A stretch of DNA of 64,000 bases from the NCBI RefSeq assembly GCF_003255815.1, contig NC_037682.1:46542986-46606985 (forward strand), written 5' to 3'. The stretch comes from Theropithecus gelada (lineage: Eukaryota > Chordata > Mammalia > Primates > Cercopithecidae). A model generated the notes under the pieces. That model saw nothing but the letters and a program-made list of their open reading frames with translations, had not been told where the DNA came from and searched no databases. The position numbers and the translations under genes are program-made. The first letter of the stretch is position 1. Every line of letters begins with the position of its first letter. Below are positions 34,246 to 46,957 of the stretch, in pieces.

Positions 34246-34690
34246 GCAGCCTGAGACATCCCACTCTTCCTGTACAGAGATCTTGGTGCAGGGGGGTCCT
34301 TTCTGCTTCATACCCAGGCAGATCTCCAGGCATTTAGAGCACCTGCTCACCTGGATCAGCAGCCTGAGTCACTTCATCCCTCTTGTGCAGAGGTCCTGCT
34401 GTGGGGTGGCAGGGAGGGCTCTCCACTCCATACCCAGGCACATCTCCAGGCATTTGGAGTACCCTCTCACGTTAAATAGTGGCCTGAGCCGTCCAACCCT
34501 TCTTGTTCCTGTGCAGAGATCCTGGTCAAGGGGGACTCTTATTGCTTTATGCTCAGGCAGTAAGAGCAACCACTTACCTGGACCAGCAGCCTGAGCTGCC
34601 TGACACTTCCTGTGAAGAGATTGTGGTAAAGCAGCACCCTCTCTACTCCACACTCAGGCAAATCTCCAGGGGTCTAGAGCACCCACTCTC
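34246..34690 (+). repeat. Tandem repeat (about 4 x 114 bp) in the 5'UTR of L1 number 3
   Basis: Units start near 34246, 34360, 34481 and 34587 (cagcctgagacatccc, cagcctgagtcacttc, ggcctgagccgtcc, cagcctgagctgcc), with spacings of about 114, 121 and 106. They are homologous to the repeat in L1 number 1. The repeat lies within the longest open frame of the window (33815-34594, 259 codons), whose peptide shows the period: PRQISRHLEHLL then PRHISRHLEYPL. No known L1 protein is encoded there. I list it as a repeat, not a gene. Confidence 0.85.
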
Positions 34691-35285
34691 CTGGAATATG
34701 CAGAGAACTTGGGGCCAAGGAGGTTTCCCAGCTCCACACTTAGGCATACTTCTGAACACTTGCCAGATGCCCACTGGATTCTCCCTCAGCACTGTTGCTT
34801 GTGCCTTCCACATCAGGACCTGTGGTAGGCCTGCCTGGTCTGGACCCACCCATTTTGCCCACTGCAACCCCCGAGTCTGGGACTGAGCAGGGAGGTTAGG
34901 ACACTGTATGCTCCATGAACCAGCTGATAACCTAAGACAACAGAGAGCTTTTCCCAGAAAATGAGAATCAAGTATATGCCCACCCATGTTGGCCACAGCC
35001 AGCTCTTACCTATAAGCTTCATCTACTGGCTTATAGGTTAAACAGCACAACCCAATATAAATCCTGCCAACAGAAGTTCCTAGGGCCATAGAAGCAAAGC
35101 CAAAAGACCCTACCCAACATTCTGTACAGTCACATCCTTTAAGGAGAGGGAGGAAAGGAAAGAAAAAAAAAACAGGATTATACGGAAAGAAGGAAAAAGC
35201 AAAAATCTTATCTGCATAAAAATAATTATAAAAATTAAAAGTGCCAGCATCTCCAGATAAGAAACAGTCCAAGAATTCTGGCATT

Positions 35286-36323
35286 ATGAAAATCTGAATG
35301 TAGTGACACCACCAAAAGATCACACTAGCTCTCCAGCAATGAGCCCTACCAAAATAGTGACCCAGAAATGACAGATAAATAATTCAAAGCATGGATTGCC
35401 AGGAAGCTCAGTGAGATTCAAGATAAGGTGGACGATCACAATAAAACTTCTAAATCGATCCAAGAAATGAAGGAAGATATAAACATCATAAAAACAAATC
35501 AATCAGAGCTTCCAGAATTGAAAATCTCACATAAGGATTTTCAAAGTACAATCAAAATCTTTATCAATAGACTGAACCAAACAGAAGAGATAACATCAAG
35601 GTTTTGGTACCTGGGTGACAGGATCATTGGTACCCCAAACCTCAGCATCACAAAATATACCAAAGTAATAAATCTGAACATGTACACCTGGAATTAAAAA
35701 ATAGAATTTAAAAAAGAAAAAGAATTTTAGAGGTTGAAGATTGGTCTAACTAACCCAGTCAGACAAAAGTGAAAAAAAAAAAAGAATTTTAAATAATTAA
35801 CAAAACCTTTGAGGAAAAAAATGAGATTATATAGAAATTATTGGTATTCCTGAAGGATAAGGAGAAAAAAATAAATAACCTGGAAAACATATTTAAGGGA
35901 ATAATTCAAGAAAATTTTCCTAATCTTGCTAGAGAGGTAGACATCCAGATACAAGAAATCCAAGGAACAACTGTGAGATACTATGCAAAACAAATATCAC
36001 CAAGGCATATAGTCACCAGACTATACAAAGTTAGTGGTAAAGAAAAACTCTTGAAAGCAGCTAAAGGAAAAGGTCAGCTCATGTGCAAAGGGAGTCCCAT
36101 AAGACTAACTGTGTACTTCCCAGCAGAAATATTACAACCCAGGAGAGATTGGGGGCCCATTTTCATCACTCTTAAAGAAAAGAAATTCCAATCAAGAATT
36201 TCATATCCTTCAAAACTAAGCTTCATAAGCAAAGGAGAAATAAAAACTTTTCCCGACAAACAAGCACTAGAGAATTCCTTATCACTAGACCAGTCTAATG
36301 AGAGATTCTTAAGGGAGTTTTAA
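35286..36323 (+). pseudogene. ORF1 remnant of L1 number 3
   Basis: Starts at ATG 35286 (MKNLNVVTPPKDH, matching ORF1 of L1 number 1). The coiled-coil part is open at 35428-35604 (KEDINIIKTNQSELPELKIS). It is interrupted by a piece of L1 3' tail (about 35605-35719). It then continues to the RNA-recognition and C-terminal domains in an open 160-codon frame (35841-36323, with IIQENFPNLAREVDIQIQEI, SPRHIVTRLYK, RRDWGPIF and RISYPSKLSFISKGEIK). Stops and the insert prevent an intact protein. Confidence 0.88.
35605..35719 (+). mobile_element. L1 3'-tail fragment inside ORF1 of L1 number 3
   Basis: 'gtacctgggtgacaggatca', 'ttggtaccccaaacctcagc' and 'gaacatgtacacctggaatt' followed by A-rich sequence match the last part of an L1 3'UTR, in the sense direction. 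It is an extremely 5'-truncated L1 insertion of about 115 bases. ORF1 text ('agaattttagaggttgaaga') resumes after it. Confidence 0.7.
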
Positions 36324-37057
36324 ACACAGAAACAACATAACAATAACCGCTACCACAAAAGCACACTTAGGTACATAACCCATAGACCCCATAAAGCAAC
36401 CATACAATAAAAACTGCAAAGCAAGCAGCTAACAACTTAATAAGATCAGTATCTCACATGTAAATATTAACCTTGAATGTAAATAATCTAAATGCCCCCA
36501 CTTGAAAGGAACAGAGTGGCAAGTTGGACCAAAAAAAAAAAAAAAAAAACACGCTTCTGTCTGTTGTCTTCAAGAAATCCATCTCACATGAAACGACATC
36601 CACAGATTCAAAGTAACAAGTTGTAGCAAGATCTATCACAAAAATGGAAAACAAAAAACAGGAGTCACTATTCTTATATCAATAAAACAGTCTTTAATCC
36701 AACAGTAAAAAGTCCAGGAAGGGAGTACACAGTGATAAAGGGTTCAATTCAACAAGAACACTTAACTATCCTAAATATATACATACCCCAAATTGGAGCA
36801 CCCAGATTTACAAAATAGGTACTTCTAGACCTGCAAACAGATTTAGACAGCCACACAATAATACTGAGAAACTTCAACATCTCCCTGACAGCATTAGGCA
36901 GGTATTGAGATGGAAAACTAACAAAGATATCTGGGACCTGAACTCAACATTTGACCAATTTAACCTAATAGACACCTACAGAATACACCACCCATCAAAC
37001 ACAAAATACACATTTTTCTCTTCTGCACAAGGAACATACTTCGTGATCAATCACATG

Positions 37058-37707
37058 TAATAATTTTTTTAATGTTTAAATAGATTTGGGGGGAACAGGT
37101 GTGTTTGGTTACATGAATAAGTTATTTAATGGTGATTTATGAGATTTTGGTGCACCCATTACCTGAGCAGTGTACCCAATATCAGATGTGTAGTCTTTTA
37201 TCCTTCACCCCCTCCCCACTTTCCCCAAAGTCCCTAAAGTCCGTTGTATCATTCTTATGCCTTTTGATCCTCATAGCTTAGCTCCCACTTATGAGTGAAA
37301 ACATATAACATTTGGTTTTCCATTCCTGAGTGTGTGTGTGTGTATATATATGTATATTCCATACATGCATACATATACATATGTATATACACACACACCT
37401 ATATAACATTTTCTTTATCCACTCATTGATTAATTGGCATTTGTGCTGGTTCCATACTTTTGCAATTGCAAATTGTGCTGCTATAAACGTACATGTGCAA
37501 GTATCTTTTTCATATAATGACTTTAGTTCTTTAAGGAATCTCTACACTGTTTTCCATAATGGTTGTATTAGTGTGCATTCCAACCATCAGTGTAAAAGTA
37601 TTCCTTTTTTGTCACATCCCTGTCAACATCTATTTTTTTTTAATTTTTTGATTATGGCCATTTTTGCAGGAGTAAGGTGTATCACATTGAGGTTTTGATT
37701 TACATGC
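37058..37707 (-). mobile_element. Antisense L1 3' end inside L1 number 3 ORF2
   Basis: About 650 bases of 5'-truncated L1 in the minus direction: 'gatttatgagattttggtgc', 'gcttagctcccacttatgag', 'ctttatccactcattgatta', 'aaggaatctctacactgttt'. It interrupts L1 number 3 after 'gatcaatcacatg' and contains a GT/CA microsatellite (37331-37400). The target-site copies are not clear. Confidence 0.85.
37331..37400 (+). repeat. GT/TA/CA microsatellite with palindromic arms
   Basis: (TG)n then (TA)n on the left, (TA)n then (CA)n on the right, around a 'catacatgcatacat' centre. It replaces about 90 bases of L1 3'UTR. The arms are reverse complements and could fold. Confidence 0.8.
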
Positions 37708-39217
37708 AAAAAAATTTTAAAATCATACTCTTAGACCACAGTGGAATAAAAACAGAAATCAACACCAAGATCTCTCAAAACCACAGAATTACATGAAATT
37801 AAACAACTTGCTCCTGAATGACTTTTGGGTAAACAGGAAAACTAAGGCAGAAATCAAAACATTCTTTGAAATAAATGAAAATAAGACACCATATATCAAA
37901 ATATCTGGGATGCAGCAACAGCAGTGGTAAGAAAAAAGTTGATTGCACTTAGCACCTTTCAAAAAGGTAGAAAGAGTCTAACATCACACCTAGAGGAAAT
38001 GGAAAAACAAGAACAAACTAACACCAAAGCTGGTAGAAGAAATCAAATAACTAAAATCAGAGCAGAACGTTTTGAGACCCAAAAATGTATACAAAAAAAT
38101 AATAAAAGCAAAAATTAGTTCTATCAAAGGATAAACAAGATCAATAGACTGCTAGCTGGATTAACAAAGAAAAAAGAGAGAACATCCAAATAAGCACAAT
38201 CAATAACAAGAAAGATGACATTATGACCAATTCCACAGAAATACAAAAGATCCTCAGAGACTATTATGAACACCTTCATGCAAACAAACTAGGAAATCTA
38301 GAGCAAATGTATAAATTCCTGGAAACACAACCTCCCAAGATTGAATCAGGAAGAAATTGAATCCTTCAACACACTAATAATCGTCTTTAAATGAGCTGGT
38401 CCCAATCCTTCTGAATCTATTCGAATAAATTGAGCAAGAGGGACTCCTCCCAAACTCAACCTATGAGGCTAACATCATTCTGATACCAAAACCTGGCAAA
38501 GACACAACAAAAAAAAAGAAAAATTTTAGGCCACTATCCTTCATGAATATAGATCCAAAAGTCCTTAACAAAATACTAGCAAACCAAAGAGCTAATCCAC
38601 CATAATCAAGTAGGCTTTATTCCTGGAATGCAAGGTGGGTTCAACATACACAAATTAACAAATATGATTCAGCACATAAGCAGAACTAAAAAAAAACACA
38701 CACACGCATTATTTTTTCAATAGATGCAGGAAAGATTTTCACTGAAATTCAACATCTCTTCATGTTAAAAATCCTCAACAACATACCAGGAAAGCCAAGA
38801 GAATTCACACAGACCCTTTGAAGGAAGAAGATTCCTGCAGATCCCAGGAGACAGCCCAAAAACCATGCTGCTATCCATGGCTGGGAGACCTGAAGACAGT
38901 TCACATCATAGGACTCTGTGCAGTCACCTCCTGGTGCCAGTCCAGAGCTGAGTATCTCCTCTGGGTGGATAGATCCAGAAAAGGAATAACAATCACTACA
39001 GTTCAACTCTCAGGAAGCCACATCCCTAGGAAAAGGAGGAGAGCACTACATCAAGGGAGCACCCCATAGGACAAAAGAATCTGAACGCCAGCCCTTGAGC
39101 CCCAGAGCTTCCCTTTGATGTAGTCTACCTAAATGAGAAGGAACAGAAAATTATTCTGGTAATATGACAAAACAAGGTTCTTTAATGCCCCCAAAAGATC
39201 ACAGTAGCTCACCAGCA

Positions 39218-40098
39218 ATGGATCCAAACCAAGAAGAAATCCCTGAATTGCCAGAAAAAGTATTCAGAAGGTTGATTATTAAGCTAATCAAGGGGGGCAC
39301 CAGAGGAAGGTTAAGTCCAACTTAATGAAATAAAAAAAAATATAAGATATGAAGGGAAAAATCTTCAGTGAAATAGATAACATAAATGAAAAATAATCAC
39401 AACTTCTGGAAATAAAGGACACACTTAGAGAAATGCAAAATGCACTGGAAAGTCTCAGCAATAGAATCGTACAAGCAGAAGAGAGATCTTCAGAGTTTAA
39501 AGACAAGATTTTTAAATTTTAACCCAATCCAACAAAGACAAAGAAAAAAGAATTAAGAAAATGAATGAAGCCTCCAAGAAGTTTGGGATTACGTTAAACA
39601 ACCAAACCTAAGAATAATTGGTGTTACTGAGGAAGATGAGAAATCTAGAAGTTTGGAAAACATATTTGAGGGAATAATGGAGTAAAACTTCCCTTGCCTT
39701 GCTACAGATCTAGACATCCAAATACAAGAAGCTCAAAGAATACCCAGAAAATTTATTGCAAAAAGATAATCACCTAGGTACATCGTCATCAGGTTATCTA
39801 AAGTCATGATGAAGGAAAGAATCTTAAGAGCAATGAAGCAAAAGCACCAGGTAAACAATGAAGGAAAACCTATCAGATTTACAGCAGATTTCTCAGCAGA
39901 CACCCTACAAGCTCAAAGGAATTGGGACCATATCTTCAGCCTCTTTATACAAAGCAATTATCAGCCAAGAATTTTGTATCCAGCCAAACTAAGCTTCATA
40001 AATTTGTTTGTCTTTTGTAGACAAACAAACGCTGAGAGAATTTGCCACTACCAAGCCACCACTACAAGAACTGCTAAAAGGAGCTCTAAATCCTGAAA
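39218..40098 (+). pseudogene. ORF1 remnant of L1 number 4
   Basis: The N-terminal part is recognisable after ATG 39218 (DPNQEEIPELPEKVFRRLI). The coiled-coil region is broken. The C-terminal domain is open for 96 codons (39806-40096, with NEGKPIRFTADFSADTLQAQ and QPRILYPAKLSFIN). Stops and frameshifts prevent a full protein. Confidence 0.8.
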
Positions 40099-40281
40099 TG
40101 AATTCTTGAAATACACCAAAATAGAACCTCCTTAAAGCACAAATCTCACAAGATCTTTAAAACAAAAACACAATAAATAAATAAATAGTATTCAGGTAAC
40201 AAATAGCATGATGAATAGAATAGTACCTCACATCCCAATACTAATGCTGAATGTAAATGGCCTAAATGCTCCACTTAAAAA

Positions 40282-40602
40282 ATACAGAATGGGTTGAGTG
40301 TGGTGGCTGATACCTGTAATCCCAGCACTTTGGGAAGCCAAGGCGGGTGGATCACGAGGTCAAGAGATCGAGACCATCCTGACCAACATGGTGAAGCCCC
40401 GTCTCTACTAAAAATACAAAAATTAGCTGGGCATGGTGGCACACGCCTGTAATCCCAGCTACTTGGGATGCTGAGGCAGAAGACTCACTTGAATCCGGGA
40501 GGCAGAGGTTGCACTGAGCCAAGATCATGCCACTGCACTCCAGCCTGGCAACAGAGCAAGACTCTGTGTCGGAAAAAAAAAAAAAAAAAAAAAACAGAAT
40601 GG
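40282..40602 (+). mobile_element. Alu in L1 number 4, with TSD
   Basis: Full-length sense Alu (40292-40593) with a poly(A) of 22. Flanks 'acagaatgg' at 40284-40292 and 40594-40602 are target-site copies in the inter-ORF/ORF2-start region. Confidence 0.95.
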
Positions 40603-40609
40603 CAGGATA

Positions 40610-43600
40610 GATAAGAATTCACCAACCAAGTGTCTGCTGCCTTCAAGAGACTCATCTTACACCTAAGAACTCACATAAACTTAAAGTAAAGAGATGGAAA
40701 AAAAAATCCATGCAAATGGACACCAAAAGCAAGCAGAAGGAGCTATTCTTATATGAGACTAAAGGAACTTTAAAGCAACCACAGTTAAAAAAAGACAAAG
40801 AGGGACATTATATAATGATAAAAGGACTTGTCCAACAGGAAAATATCACAATCCTAAATATATATGCACCTAGTACTGGAGCTCCCAAATTTATAAAACA
40901 ATTACTACTAGACCTAACAAATGAGATAGACAGCAACACAATAATAGTGGGGAATTTCAATACACCACTCACAGCACTAGAAAGGTCATCAAGACAGAAA
41001 GTCAAAAAAGAAACAATGGATTTAAACTATCTCCTTGAACAAATGGACTTAGATATTTACAGAACATTCTATCCAACAACTGCAGAATATACTTTCTATT
41101 CATCAGTATATGGAACTTTCCCCAAGATAGACCATATGATAAGCCACAAAACAAGTCTCAATAAATTTAAGAGATTGAAATTATATCAAGTACTCTCTGA
41201 GACCACAGTGGAATAAAATTGGAAATCAATTTCAAAAGGAGCCCTCAAAATCATGCAAATACATGGAAATTAAATAACCTGCTCCTGAATGATCACTGGG
41301 TCAACAATGAAATAAAGATGGAAACTTACAAATTCTTTGAACTGAATGATAATAGTGAAACAACTTATCTGAACCTCTGCAACACAGCATAGGTGATGCC
41401 AAGAGGAAAGTTCATAGCCTTAAATGCATACATCAAAAAGTCTGAAAAAGCATGAATAGACAATCTAAGGTCATGCCTCAAGGAACTAGAGAAACAAGAA
41501 CAAACCAAACCCAAATCCAGCAGAAGAAAAGACATAACAAAGATCAGAGCAGAGCTAAATGAAATTGAAACAAAAAAACACAAAAGATAAATGAGCCAAA
41601 AAGCTGGTTATTTGAAAAGATAAATAAAATTGATAGAAAATTAGTGAGAGTAACCAAGAAAAGAAGAGAGAAGATCCAAATAAGCTCAATCGGAAACAAA
41701 ACAAAATGGGAGATATTACAACCAATACCATAGAAATACAAAAGATTATCCAAGGCTACTATGAACACCTTTACACACATAAACTAGAAAACCTACAGGA
41801 GATGGCTAAATTCCTAGAAATATACATCCCTCCTAGATTAAACCAGGAAGAATGAGAAACTCTGAACAGGGTAATAACAAGCAGTGAGATTGAAATGAGA
41901 CCAGGACCAGATGTATTCACAGCTGAATTCTATCAGACAGACATGCAAAGAAGGATTGGTACCAACCCTACTGGCACTATTCCATGACAGACAGAAAGAA
42001 GGAATCCTCCCTAAATCATTCTATGAAGCTGTTATCACTCTAATACCAGAACCAATAAAGGTCAAAACAAAAAAAGAAAACTGCAGACCAATATCCCTGA
42101 GGAATGTCTAACAAAATACTAGCTAACTGAAGCCAATAGCATATCAAAAAGGTAATCCATTGTGATAGAGTGGGTTTCATATCAGGGATCCAGGAATGAG
42201 TTAATATATGCAAGTCAATAAATATGATACACCACATAAACAGAATTAAAAACAAAAACCACCTAATAATCTCAGTAGATGCAGAAAAAAGATTTGATAA
42301 AATCTAGTATCTTTATGATTAAAACCCTTAGCAAAATTGGTATAGAAGGGACATACCTTAAGGTAATAAAAGCTGTCTATAACAAACCCTCAGCCAACAT
42401 AATATTGAACAGGAAAAAGTAGAAAGTATTCCCTCTGAGAACTGGAACAAGACAAGGATGCCCACTCTCAAACCATTTATATTCAACGTAGTACTGGAAT
42501 TCCTAGCCAGAGCAATCAGACAAGAGAAAGAAATATAAGGCATCCAAATCAGTAAAGAAGAAGTCAAACTGTCACTGTTTGCTGATAATATTATTGTATA
42601 CCTAGAAAACCCTAAAGACTCATCCAAAAAGTTCCTATAACTGATAAAAGAATTCAATAAAGTTTCAGGATGCAAAATTAATGTGCACAAATTAGTAGTT
42701 CTGCTATATACCAACAGCAACCAAGAGGAGAATCAAATCAGGAACTCAATCTCTTTTACAATAGCTGCAAATAAATAAAATACTCAGGAATATACCTAAC
42801 CAAGGAGGTGAAAGATCTCTACAAGAAAAAACTACAAAACACTGCTGAAAAAAAATCATATATGACACAAACAAATGGAAACACATCCCATGCTCATGGA
42901 TGGGTAGAATCAATACTGTGAAAATGACCATACTGCCAAAAGCAATCTACAAATTCAATGCAATTCCTATCAAAATACCATTATCATTCTTCACGGAATT
43001 AGAAAAAACAATTCTAAAATTCATATGGAACCAAAAAAGAGCTCACATGGCCAAAGCAAGACTAAGCAAAACAAATGAATCTGGAGGAATCACATTACCT
43101 GACTTCAAACTATACTATAAGGCCATAATCACCAAAACAGCATGATACTGATATAAAAATAGGCACATAGACCAATGGAACAGAATAGATAACCCAGAAA
43201 TAAACCCAAGTACTTACAGCCAACTGATCTTTGACAAAGCAAACACAAACATAAAGTGGGAAAGGATGGCCTATTCAACAAATGGTCCTGGGATAATTGG
43301 CAAGCCAAATGTAGAAAAATGAAACTGGAACCTCAACTCTCATTTTATATAAAAATCAACTCAAAATGAATCAAAGACTTTAATACCTGAAACCCTAAAA
43401 ATTTGAGAAGGTAACACCAGAAAAACCCTTATAGACATAGGCTTAGGCAAAGAGCAAAAATCCAAAAATAAATGCAACAAAACAAAGAAAAACAGATGTG
43501 ACTTAATTAAACTAAAAGGCTTCTGCACAGCAAAACAAACAATCAGAAGAGTAAACAGACAACCCACAGAGTGGGGGAATATCTTAACAATCTACACATC

Positions 43601-44160
43601 TGACAAACAACTAATATCCAAAATCTACAAGAAACTCAAACAAGTCAGCAAGAAAAAAATCCTGTCAAAAAGTGGGCTAAGGACATGAATAGGCAGTTCT
43701 CAAAAGAAGATATGCAAATAGCCAAAAACATGAAAAAATGCTCAACATCACTAATGATCAGGGAAACGCAAATCAAAACCACAATACAATACCACCTTAC
43801 TCCCGCAGGAATGGCATTGAATGAATGAATAATCAAAAAAAAATTTAAAAAAAATTAGATGTTGGTGGGGATGCAGTGAAAAAAAGAACACTTTTACATG
43901 GCTGGTGGGAATGTACATTAGTCCAACCACTATGGAAAACAGTGTGGAGATTCCTTAAAGAACTAAAGGTAGATCTACCATTTGATCCAGCAATCCCACT
44001 CTTGGGTGGCAAAAGAAGTCATTATATGAAAAAGATATTTGCACATGCATGTTTATAGCAGCACAATTCACAATTGCAAAAATATGTAACCAGCCCAAAT
44101 GCCCATCAATCAATGAGTAGATAAAGAAATTGTAGTAAATATATACCACAGAATACTATT
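40610..44160 (+). pseudogene. ORF2 remnant of L1 number 4
   Basis: The endonuclease is open for 168 codons (40710-41216: KKDKEGHYIMIKGLVQQ, NIYAPSTGAP, VGNFNTPLTALERS, TAEYTFYSSVYGTF), but the catalytic GDFN aspartate is N. RT lies at about 42300-42700 with VKLSLFADNIIVYLEN, where the second catalytic aspartate of FADD is N. C-terminal frames at 42900-43145 (GRINTVKMTILPKAIYKFNA) and 43876-44058 are open. Many stops lie between. Confidence 0.85.
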
Positions 44161-46003
44161 CAGCCATAAAAAGGATCAAAATGATAGCACTCGCGGCAAC
44201 CTAGATGGAATTTGAGACCATTATTCTAAGTGAAGTAACTCAGGAATGGAAAACTAAACAGTGTATGTTTTCACTCCTAAGTGGGTACTAAGCTATGAGG
44301 ATGTGAAGGCATAAGAATGATACAATGGACTTTGGAAACTCAGGGGAATGGGTGACAGGGGTAGGGATAAAGGACTACATTGGGTACAATGTATGCTGCT
44401 CAGGTGATAGGTGCACCAAAATCTGAGATCACCATTAAAGAACTTATCCATGTAACCAACACCTCCTGTTACCCAAAAACCTATGGAAATAAAAAAACAA
44501 AAATATAAATATAATATAAAAAATAAAAATCATCAACAAACTAGGCATTGAAGGAACATACCTCAAAATAAGAGCCATCTATGACAAACCCACAGCCAAC
44601 ATCATCACGAATAGGCAAAAGCTGAAAGCATTCTCCTTGTGAATTGGAACAAGACAAGGATGCCTATTCTTATCACTCTTAGTCAACATAGTACTGGAAG
44701 TCTTAGCCAGAGCAATCAGGCAAGAGAAAGAAACAAAAAACATCCAATAGGAAGAGAGAAAGTCAAACTATCTCTGTTTACAGATTATATGATTCTATAT
44801 CTAGAAAACCTCACAGTTTCTGCCCCAAAGCTCCTAGATTTGATAAACAACTTCAGCAAAGTTTCAGGATACAAAAATCAATGTACAGAAGTCAGTAGCA
44901 TTTCCATACACCAACAACATCCAAGCTGAGAGCCAAATCACGAACACAAGCCCATTCACAAGAGCCACACACAAAAAATAAAATACCTAGGAATACAGCT
45001 AACCAGGAAGGTAAAAGAGCTCTACAATGAGAATTACAAAACATTGCTGAAATAATTCAGAGATGATACAAGCAAAAGGAAAAACAGTCCATGCTCATGG
45101 ATAGGAAGAATCAATATTGTCAAAATGGACATACTAGCCAAAGCAATTTACAGATTCGATGCTATTCCTATCAAACTACCAATGACATTCCATTTAGGAA
45201 AAACTACCATAGAATTGGGAAAAATGACTCTAAAATTCATATGAAACCAAAAAAGAGCCTGAATAGCCAAATCAATCCTAAGCAAAAAGAACAAAGCTAG
45301 AGGCATAACTTTACCTGACTTCAAACTACACTACAACGCTACATTACCAAAATAGCATGGTACTGGTACAAAAACAGACACATAGACCCATGGAATGGAA
45401 TAGACAGCCCAGAAATAATGCTGCATACCTACAACAACCTGATCTTCAACAAAGTCAGCAAAGATAAGCAATGGGGAAAGGACACCCTATTCAACAGCTG
45501 GTTCTAGGACAATTGGCTAGCCATATGCAGAAGATTGAAACTGAACCCCTTCCTTATACCGTATACAAAAATAAACTCAAGGTGGATTAAAGACTTAAAT
45601 GTAAAACCAAAAACTACAAAAATCCTGGAAGATAACTTAGGAAATACCATTCTGGACATAGGCCCTTTCAAAGATTTCATGACAAAGATGTCAAAAGAAT
45701 TGCAAGAAAAACAAAAATTGATAAATTGGGCCTAATTAAAGAGCTTCTGCACAGCAAAAGAAACTACCAACAGAGTAGACAGGCAACCTACAGAATGGGA
45801 GAAAATATTTGCAAACTATGCATCTGACAAAGGTCTAATATCCAGAATCTATACATAACAAGCAAAAATCAAACAAAAAAATTAAAAAGTGAGCAAAGGA
45901 AATGAACACTTTTTAAAAGACAATATACATGTGGCCAATAAGCATGTGAAAAAAAAAGGGCAGCACCACTAATTATCAGAAAAATGTAAATCAAAACCAC
46001 TCT

Positions 46004-46307
46004 GGGGCCCGGGCATGATGGTTCACGCCAGTAATCCCAGCATTTTGGGAGGCCAAGGCAGGCAGATCACCTGAGGTCAGGAGTTCAAGACCAGCCTGGC
46101 ATTTCACATGGTGAAACTCCATCTCTACTAAAAATACAAAAATTAGCCAGGCATGGTGGCACTCACCTGTAATCCCAGCTACTTGGGAGGCTGAGGCAGG
46201 AGAATCACTTGAACCCAGGAGGCAGTAGTTGCAGTGAGCCAAGATCGTGCCATTGTACTCCTGGGCAACAAGAGTGAAACTCTGTTTCAGGAAGAAAAAA
46301 AAAAAAG
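46004..46307 (+). mobile_element. Alu in ORF2 of L1 number 3
   Basis: Sense Alu from 'cccgggcatgatggttcac' to a poly(A) ending at 46307. L1 ORF2 text 'aaatcaaaaccac' on the left joins 'ggatatcatctcatgccagt' on the right. Confidence 0.93.
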
Positions 46308-46553
46308 GATATCATCTCATGCCAGTCAAAATAGCTATTATTGAAAAGTCAAAAAAAACACATGCTGGCAAGGTTGTGAAGAAAAGGGACTGCTTATACA
46401 CTGCTGGTGGGAATGTAAATTAATTTAGTTGCTGAGGAAAACAGTGTGATGATTTCTCAAAAAACTTAAAACCCTTCAACACAACCATCTCATTATTGGC
46501 TATATACCCAAAGGAATATAAGTCATTCTACCATAAAGACACATGCAACCGTA

Positions 46554-46953
46554 TGTTGGGAAAAAGCTGAGTGTTGGGAGGGAAACCGAGGCAGGGCTTG
46601 CATAATGTCCTCTGGAATATGTCTAGACTTGCTGGCTCCTTGCTTCTCTAGCCCTCCTAGGCGCCTGTTCCCATTACCTCAAATAGCAGAACGTGTTCCT
46701 TATAAATGCTAAACCATCACTGCTGAAGATCATGCCCCTGCCCTTTTGACCTCCACATCCTCACCACCTGTTTCTCTGTTAGATTACCAATAAATAGCGT
46801 GGGCTCCCAGAGCTCGGGGCCTTCGCAGCCTCTGTACACTAGCGATGGCCCCCTGGTGTTTACCTTTCTCTCAAACTGTCTTTTTCTCAATCCTTTGACT
46901 TTGCTGGACTTTGTCATCCCCAAGACCTGGTGTTGAGTCTGATCAGCCCAACA
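46554..46953 (+). mobile_element. 5' LTR of the mosaic provirus
   Basis: 400-bp LTR, tgttggg...cccaaca, with a TATA-like tataaat (46700-46706) and an AATAAA signal (46789-46794). It differs from the 3' LTR at about 30 positions by eye, roughly 7-8 percent. Confidence 0.92.
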
Positions 46954-46957
46954 TTCC

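Larger units (their letters stand above)
38767..44539 (+). mobile_element. L1 number 4, sense, inserted in L1 number 3, with TSD
   Basis: Nearly full-length L1 (body about 38782-44524): partial 5'UTR to 39200, ORF1 about 39218-40098, ORF2 about 40610-44160, 3'UTR and A-rich tail to 44524. It lies between diverged target-site copies aaaaatcctcaacaa (38767-38781) and aaaaatcatcaacaa (44525-44539), and L1 number 3 ORF2 continues across them. It carries its own Alu (40292-40593). The class is L1PA/L1PB grade. RT box FADD is FADN and the endonuclease GDFN motif is GNFN. Confidence 0.9.

Noticed and set aside
33815..34594. The 259-codon open frame as a cellular gene
   Set aside because: It lies wholly in an L1 5'UTR tandem repeat. 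No signal, domain or splice context is seen. It is kept only as a finding about L1.
34246..34690. CRISPR-like regularly spaced repeats
   Set aside because: The units are contiguous diverged tandem repeats in an L1 5'UTR of a mammalian genome, without unique spacers.
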